From contig SUYY01000026.1 of assembly GCA_015060205.1 (NCBI GenBank), positions 1 through 37,119 on the forward strand: 37,119 nucleotides of DNA. Direction: 5' to 3'. Below, one piece after another: positions 33,755-37,119 of the stretch. The DNA is from Bacteroidales bacterium (GTDB taxonomy: Bacteria; Bacteroidota; Bacteroidia; Bacteroidales; UBA932). The notes under the pieces are model-generated. The model saw nothing but the letters and a program-made list of their open reading frames with translations, was not told where the DNA came from and made no database searches. How positions within the stretch are numbered: the first letter of the stretch is position 1; each line of letters starts with the position of its first letter. Position numbers and translations under genes: made by a program.

Positions 33755-35722
33755 ATGGCAGTTCTTGAAACAATCCGAGTCAAGTTCGGAATTGTGATCA
33801 CAGTGCTTATCGCTGTGGCGCTTTTGTCGTTCATTATCGATCCGACAACTCTTCAGTCTGTGTCATCTTCAATGTCGTCAAAGTATGATGTTGGAAATAT
33901 TGACGGAAAGGCTATTTCTTACACAGATTTTCAGGCTGAAGTAGATAAATTCACTACAATCAACGAGATTTCAACAGGTTCTTCGGCACAGAACGAGGAG
34001 CAGCAGATTGCAGTAAGAAACGCTGCATGGCAGTCTCTCATCGACCAGTATCTTTTCATCAAGAATGCGAAGAAGGCAGGTCTTAACGTAGGCGAAGAGG
34101 AGATGGTTGCACTTATGTCCGGTGAAATGGAATCAAGTGTGTTTACCCAGAACCCTACTTTCTACGATGAGAACGGTGTGTTCTCAAAGGAAAGACTTCT
34201 TGAGTTTGTAGATTATGTAACTTCTGATGAGTCAGGACGTCTTAAGATGTTCTGGGATTATCTTCAGAACACTGCTCTTACACAGGAGTATTATGCTAAG
34301 TACATGTCTCTCTTCACACAGAGCAACTATGTGAATCCTCTTATGCTTGCAGAGCAGATTGCAGACAACAACAACACATTCAATGTAGAGTTCGTCATGG
34401 TTCCTTTCGGTTATGCAAAGGATTCTACAATCGTTGTTTCTGACAAGGAAATCAAGGCTTACTATGAGTCTCACAAGAAGTTCTACAAGCAACTCGCAAG
34501 CAGGGACATCGAGTATGTAGTATTCGAGGTTGTACCTTCTGCAGAGGATATAACTGCTGCAAACGAGGCTCTCAATGAGGTTTATGACGAGTTCGCATCA
34601 ACCGACAATGTAAAGTCATTCCTCCTTGCAAACTCGGACAGACAGTATGATGCTCACTGGTACAAGGAAGGTGAACTCAACACTGTTGCAAAGGTTGTAA
34701 ACGACTATGCATTCGGTGCAGACAAAGGCGTTTCAAAGGTTCTTTCAGAAGGTGATTCATTCTATGCAGTACGTGTACTTGAGTCTAAGAATGTTCCTGA
34801 GCAGGTATATGTAAAGTACGCTCCTGCTGACAGCCTCCTTGATGCTGCAGAGCCACAGTGGGTTCCTCAGACTCCAGGTTTCGAGGACCTCATGACTACT
34901 CCAAAGAACTCTAAGGTTACTATCAACGGTCTCGTTTTCCAGGTTCTTGATACAAAGGATGTTGCTCCTAGAAAGAGGGTTGCAGTTCTCGAGAAGAAGG
35001 CAGTTGCCGGAAAGGAGACAGTAAACGAGTACTATACAAAGGCAAATACGCTCGCTACAATGTCTGCTGGCAAGTATGAGTCTTTCGTTGAGGCAGTGGA
35101 TTCACTCGGAGTTTATGCACATCCTGTAAACAAGATGCTCGAGAGTGCTGACAGACTTGGTTCTGTAGAGGATACCAAGGAAGTTACAAGATGGGCTTTC
35201 GATTCAAAGGTAGGTCAGGTGTCTAACATCATCACTGTGAACAACAACTACTTCATCGTTGCTGCGCTCAAGGGTATTCATAAGGAAGGTTACACTCCTG
35301 TTGAGGAGGTTTCCGCTCAGATCAGCAATGTTCTTTACAGAGAGAAACTCGCTGAGAAGAAGCAGGCTGAGGTAGCAGAGAAGATTGCAGGTATGGAGGA
35401 TATGCAGGCTATCGCAGAGGCTCTCAATACAACAGTAAGCACAAAGGACGGTATAGCATTCTCATCAATGACTTCACAGGGTCTCGATCCTAAGTTCATC
35501 GGTGCTGCTTCAGTTGCTGAAGAAGGCAAGATCAGCGGTCCGGTTGCAGGTAACATCGGAGTATATGTATATAAGGTTACAGGTCGTGAGACAGGCTCAT
35601 TCTTCACTGAGGATGACGCTAAGGCACGCGACGCTCAGATGTCACAGTACTCTGCTCAGATGGTCGTTCCTACAATGATGGACGATGCTGACGTAAAGGA
35701 TAACCGCGCACGTTTCTTCTAG
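33755..35722 (+). CDS. PpiD/SurA-like periplasmic folding factor
   Basis: The 655-residue protein has one N-terminal membrane helix (about 12-29, IVITVLIAVALLSFII) and a large periplasmic part beginning with the SurA-N domain (NIDGKAISYTDFQAEVDKF, ...AWQSLIDQYLFIKNAKKAGL). This is the PpiD layout: a membrane-anchored chaperone for proteins crossing to the outer membrane. The parvulin prolyl-isomerase core is not recognisable. No RASHIL-like strand or GGDLGWF-like segment was seen where it should lie (about residues 350-430). It is probably a chaperone without isomerase activity, as seems usual for Bacteroidales members. It ends at a strong terminator. Confidence 0.82.
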   Translation: MAVLETIRVKFGIVITVLIAVALLSFIIDPTTLQSVSSSMSSKYDVGNIDGKAISYTDFQAEVDKFTTINEISTGSSAQNEEQQIAVRNAAWQSLIDQYLFIKNAKKAGLNVGEEEMVALMSGEMESSVFTQNPTFYDENGVFSKERLLEFVDYVTSDESGRLKMFWDYLQNTALTQEYYAKYMSLFTQSNYVNPLMLAEQIADNNNTFNVEFVMVPFGYAKDSTIVVSDKEIKAYYESHKKFYKQLASRDIEYVVFEVVPSAEDITAANEALNEVYDEFASTDNVKSFLLANSDRQYDAHWYKEGELNTVAKVVNDYAFGADKGVSKVLSEGDSFYAVRVLESKNVPEQVYVKYAPADSLLDAAEPQWVPQTPGFEDLMTTPKNSKVTINGLVFQVLDTKDVAPRKRVAVLEKKAVAGKETVNEYYTKANTLATMSAGKYESFVEAVDSLGVYAHPVNKMLESADRLGSVEDTKEVTRWAFDSKVGQVSNIITVNNNYFIVAALKGIHKEGYTPVEEVSAQISNVLYREKLAEKKQAEVAEKIAGMEDMQAIAEALNTTVSTKDGIAFSSMTSQGLDPKFIGAASVAEEGKISGPVAGNIGVYVYKVTGRETGSFFTEDDAKARDAQMSQYSAQMVVPTMMDDADVKDNRARFF

Positions 35723-35742
35723 AAACTACTGTAGAAATACAC

Positions 35743-35786
35743 AAAATCAGCCTGTCTTCCGGTTTTGCGGAGAACAGGCTGATTTT
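35743..35786 (+). terminator. Intrinsic terminator of the envelope cluster
   Basis: AAAATCAGCCTGT and ACAGGCTGATTTT form a perfect 13-bp stem, with a further TCCG/CGGA pairing inside. It lies about 20 bases past the PpiD-like stop. The gene remnant on the opposite strand ends on the other side, so it can serve both. Confidence 0.9.
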
Positions 35787-35803
35787 AGTTTCTGTTACGG
35801 TAT

Positions 35804-36058
35804 CTACCTTTCCATTTTGTCTACGGAGTAGCAGTAAAGATAGTTGGGGAGTCCCATGATGTACATATTATCATCGTAGAAGGTAGGGTATGAACCGAAA
35901 CAATCATACTTATATAGTAATTCACCTGTCTGAGCATTATACCCGTACGTTGAGTTACCGCCGCATTTCAGTACAACACCATTATATACAATCATATCTT
36001 CAAGTATATATGCCTCTGGGTCATCCCTCTCTGAATGGCGACTTTCAGTGGTGTATTA
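35804..36058 (-). pseudogene. 3' remnant of a PQQ/propeller-type protein gene
   Basis: The minus strand is open for about 84 codons ending at 35804. The translated part looks like the last blade of a PQQ-like beta-propeller: YILEDMIVYNGVVLKCGG, YGYNAQTGELLYKYDCF, then PTFYDDNMYIMGLPNYLYCY. Upstream the frame is closed by a stop at about 36060, and no continuation was found in another frame. The 5' part is therefore missing and the stretch is a truncated gene. An internal ATG at 35995 gives 63 codons but no signal peptide. Confidence 0.6.
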
Positions 36059-36246
36059 GCAACTTTCGATAATAAGGAATGAGGCAGTCTTTAAGCAGAC
36101 AAGGTTGCAGGTATGGACCTACTTTCAGCCAATCCATATGAAAGTTATGTCACTCTTTGGCTAGGTGATATTCAGATCCGTATGTCCATGTTCTTAGGGG
36201 ACTGAGTTTTGGTAAAGATGCAAATATTTAATAATCAGGGTATTAC

Positions 36247-36284
36247 GTTATTAAAGGTGCGTCATTTTGCGCACCTTTAATAAC
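36247..36284. repeat. Perfect 15-bp inverted repeat
   Basis: GTTATTAAAGGTGCG (36247-36261) and CGCACCTTTAATAAC (36270-36284) flank an 8-base loop. The arms are long and perfect, but no T-run follows, so this is either a palindromic mobile element or the stem of a structured RNA rather than a standard terminator. Confidence 0.75.
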
Positions 36285-36314
36285 ACAATTAATTGATAAT
36301 TAATTAGTTACGAG

Positions 36315-36345
36315 AGTGTAAGATTTAATTTCTTACACTTTTTGT
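36315..36345 (+). terminator. Terminator-like hairpin
   Basis: AGTGTAAGA and TCTTACACT form a 9-bp stem with a 7-base loop followed by TTTT. No intact gene lies upstream on the plus strand, so it may belong to a deleted gene, or act with the preceding inverted repeat. Confidence 0.55.
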
Positions 36346-36419
36346 AATTTATTGAGAATTAGATGCTTATTTTGGTCTGTTTATGCCAGATATGCAAGAT
36401 TTTATATCTCTGTTCATAG

Positions 36420-36674
36420 TGTCTCCAAAAGATTGCAGCCATACCTTTGGCGGCAATCGTGTCGCTGGTTTCATGCACGAAGGCACTTGACCTTAAATCA
36501 GTAAGATTGACAAGTACTACGAAGAAGACGACTACACGACAGTCTTCAACAACTTCGAAGCCAAGTACTGTGATCCCTAATTATAAGGGATGGGGTTCGG
36601 TACTGACCCGCAGCAATATGCCGGTTTCGGAGGATTGTGAGTATCAGCAGGAGCGCATTGGTACAGAAGAGTAA
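36420..36674 (+). pseudogene. Small lipoprotein gene with a lost start codon
   Basis: The plus-strand frame reads KIAAIPLAAIVSLVSC followed by TKALDLKSVRLTSTTKK and ends at 36674. This is a typical lipoprotein signal, but no ATG precedes it: the codons before KIAA are CTC CAA, after a TAG at 36417-36419. The only in-frame start, a TTG at 36447, would leave a signal of nine residues, too short to work. The mature part is Thr/Lys/Ser-rich, then NYKGWGSVL and a Cys near the end. It is most likely a decayed gene. Unusual initiation cannot be excluded. Confidence 0.5.
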
Positions 36675-36697
36675 TCTGATTAAAGACATAAGTTGAC

Positions 36698-37118
36698 ATG
36701 AAGAAAATATTTTACTTATTTATTATAACTTTGCTGTGTGCCGGATGTGACGATAGGGACAAAGAGAAAAAATTTATATACTTGTAGATATATTAACTAT
36801 ATAGTTACACATGGCTGTTATGGAGATGGAACAGCAGAGACCAAGGGCAAAGATATTTGTGAATTGGGAGAGTCATGGGCATATGCTTTTGAACGCTATT
36901 CATCATGTTTAAAATTTGGTATTGATAACAAAAGCGGAAGGAGTTATTGGTTTAATTCCACAATTGATAATTTATTTGATTTGATGTTTAATAAAGTATT
37001 GACTCCTAAAGAAATCTATGACTGTCTTGACAAAGAGGTGAAGTCAATGTCTGATTTAAAGGAAAAAATGTTGGAAAATTATGAATCGAGGTCGAGCCTT
37101 ATTGAAAAGTATATGTAG
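36698..37118 (+). pseudogene. Lipoprotein gene split by a frameshift in an A-run
   Basis: ATG 36698 starts a good lipoprotein signal, MKKIFYLFIITLLCAGC, continuing DDRDKEKK to a TAG 30 codons in. The +1 frame is then open to 37118 and encodes about 120 residues, including GKDICELGESWAYAFERY and a helical end (LTPKEIYDCLDKEVKSMSDL). Removing one A from the run of six at about 36766-36771 joins the two frames into one protein of about 138 residues. The open second frame has a GTG (36738) but no signal of its own. The family is not recognised. The change could be a real mutation, phase-variation or a sequencing error. Confidence 0.6.
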
Positions 37119-37119
37119 T

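Larger units (their letters stand above)
36059..36419. other. Intergenic stretch with no convincing gene
   Basis: Apart from the inverted repeat and terminator-like hairpin listed separately, only a 31-codon plus-strand frame (36113-36205, starting MDLLSANPYESY) is present. It has no recognisable family or ribosome binding site and may be a gene fragment. Confidence 0.5.

Overview
The window looks like chromosomal DNA of a member of the order Bacteroidales. The evidence is a set of lineage traits: promoters of the Bacteroidetes type (TTTG, about 19 bp, TAnnTTTG), few Shine-Dalgarno sequences, many lipoproteins with short Cys-ending signal peptides, a DUF4988-type collagen-like surface lipoprotein, an alpha2-type glycyl-tRNA synthetase, B-type succinate dehydrogenase/fumarate reductase subunits, and dispersed hairpin repeats between genes. 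I cannot name a genus. No tRNA, rRNA, CRISPR array, phage or transposase gene was seen.

Left part (1-12600). The first ~1.5 kb has almost no genes. It holds the start of a gene leaving the left edge and a dense patch of imperfect hairpin repeats, including a 120-bp direct duplication. Next comes a minus-strand surface lipoprotein with a collagen-like tract, then a divergent glycoside hydrolase pair: a GH89 alpha-N-acetylglucosaminidase and a GH2 exo-beta-glucosaminidase-like enzyme. The two share an intergenic region of under 50 bp with interleaved promoters. Behind GH2 lie a ThiL-family protein whose metal/ATP-binding acidic motifs are nearly all replaced, and a two-repeat M16 zinc peptidase.

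Middle (12600-26750). A minus-strand run reads sufS-sufE-sufT-folK-glyS-small secreted protein, and ruvA runs divergently from sufS. ruvA converges on the ybeY-mnmG operon across a perfect 28-bp palindrome that contains the ParB-binding consensus parS (TGTTCCACGTGGAACA). Two further 15/16 parS-like sites lie within 2.4 kb, one in sufS and one in an apparent insertion of mnmG. This suggests a centromere-like region for chromosome segregation. tonB and hflX follow on the plus strand, then sdhB/sdhA (no membrane subunit next to them) and ruvB on the minus strand.

Right part (26750-37119). mfd (transcription-repair coupling) is divergent from ruvB. A four-gene envelope cluster follows: an outer-membrane beta-barrel, a TPR protein, LptC and a PpiD-like chaperone. 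It ends at a strong terminator. The last 1.3 kb is decayed accessory DNA: the 3' remnant of a propeller-type gene, a lipoprotein gene with no good start, and a lipoprotein gene split by a frameshift in an A-run.

The most interesting observations are the parS cluster, including its overlap with a terminator and with a lineage-specific-looking MnmG insertion, the degenerate ThiL homologue, and mobile hairpin repeats that supply the last codons of folK and abut other genes.
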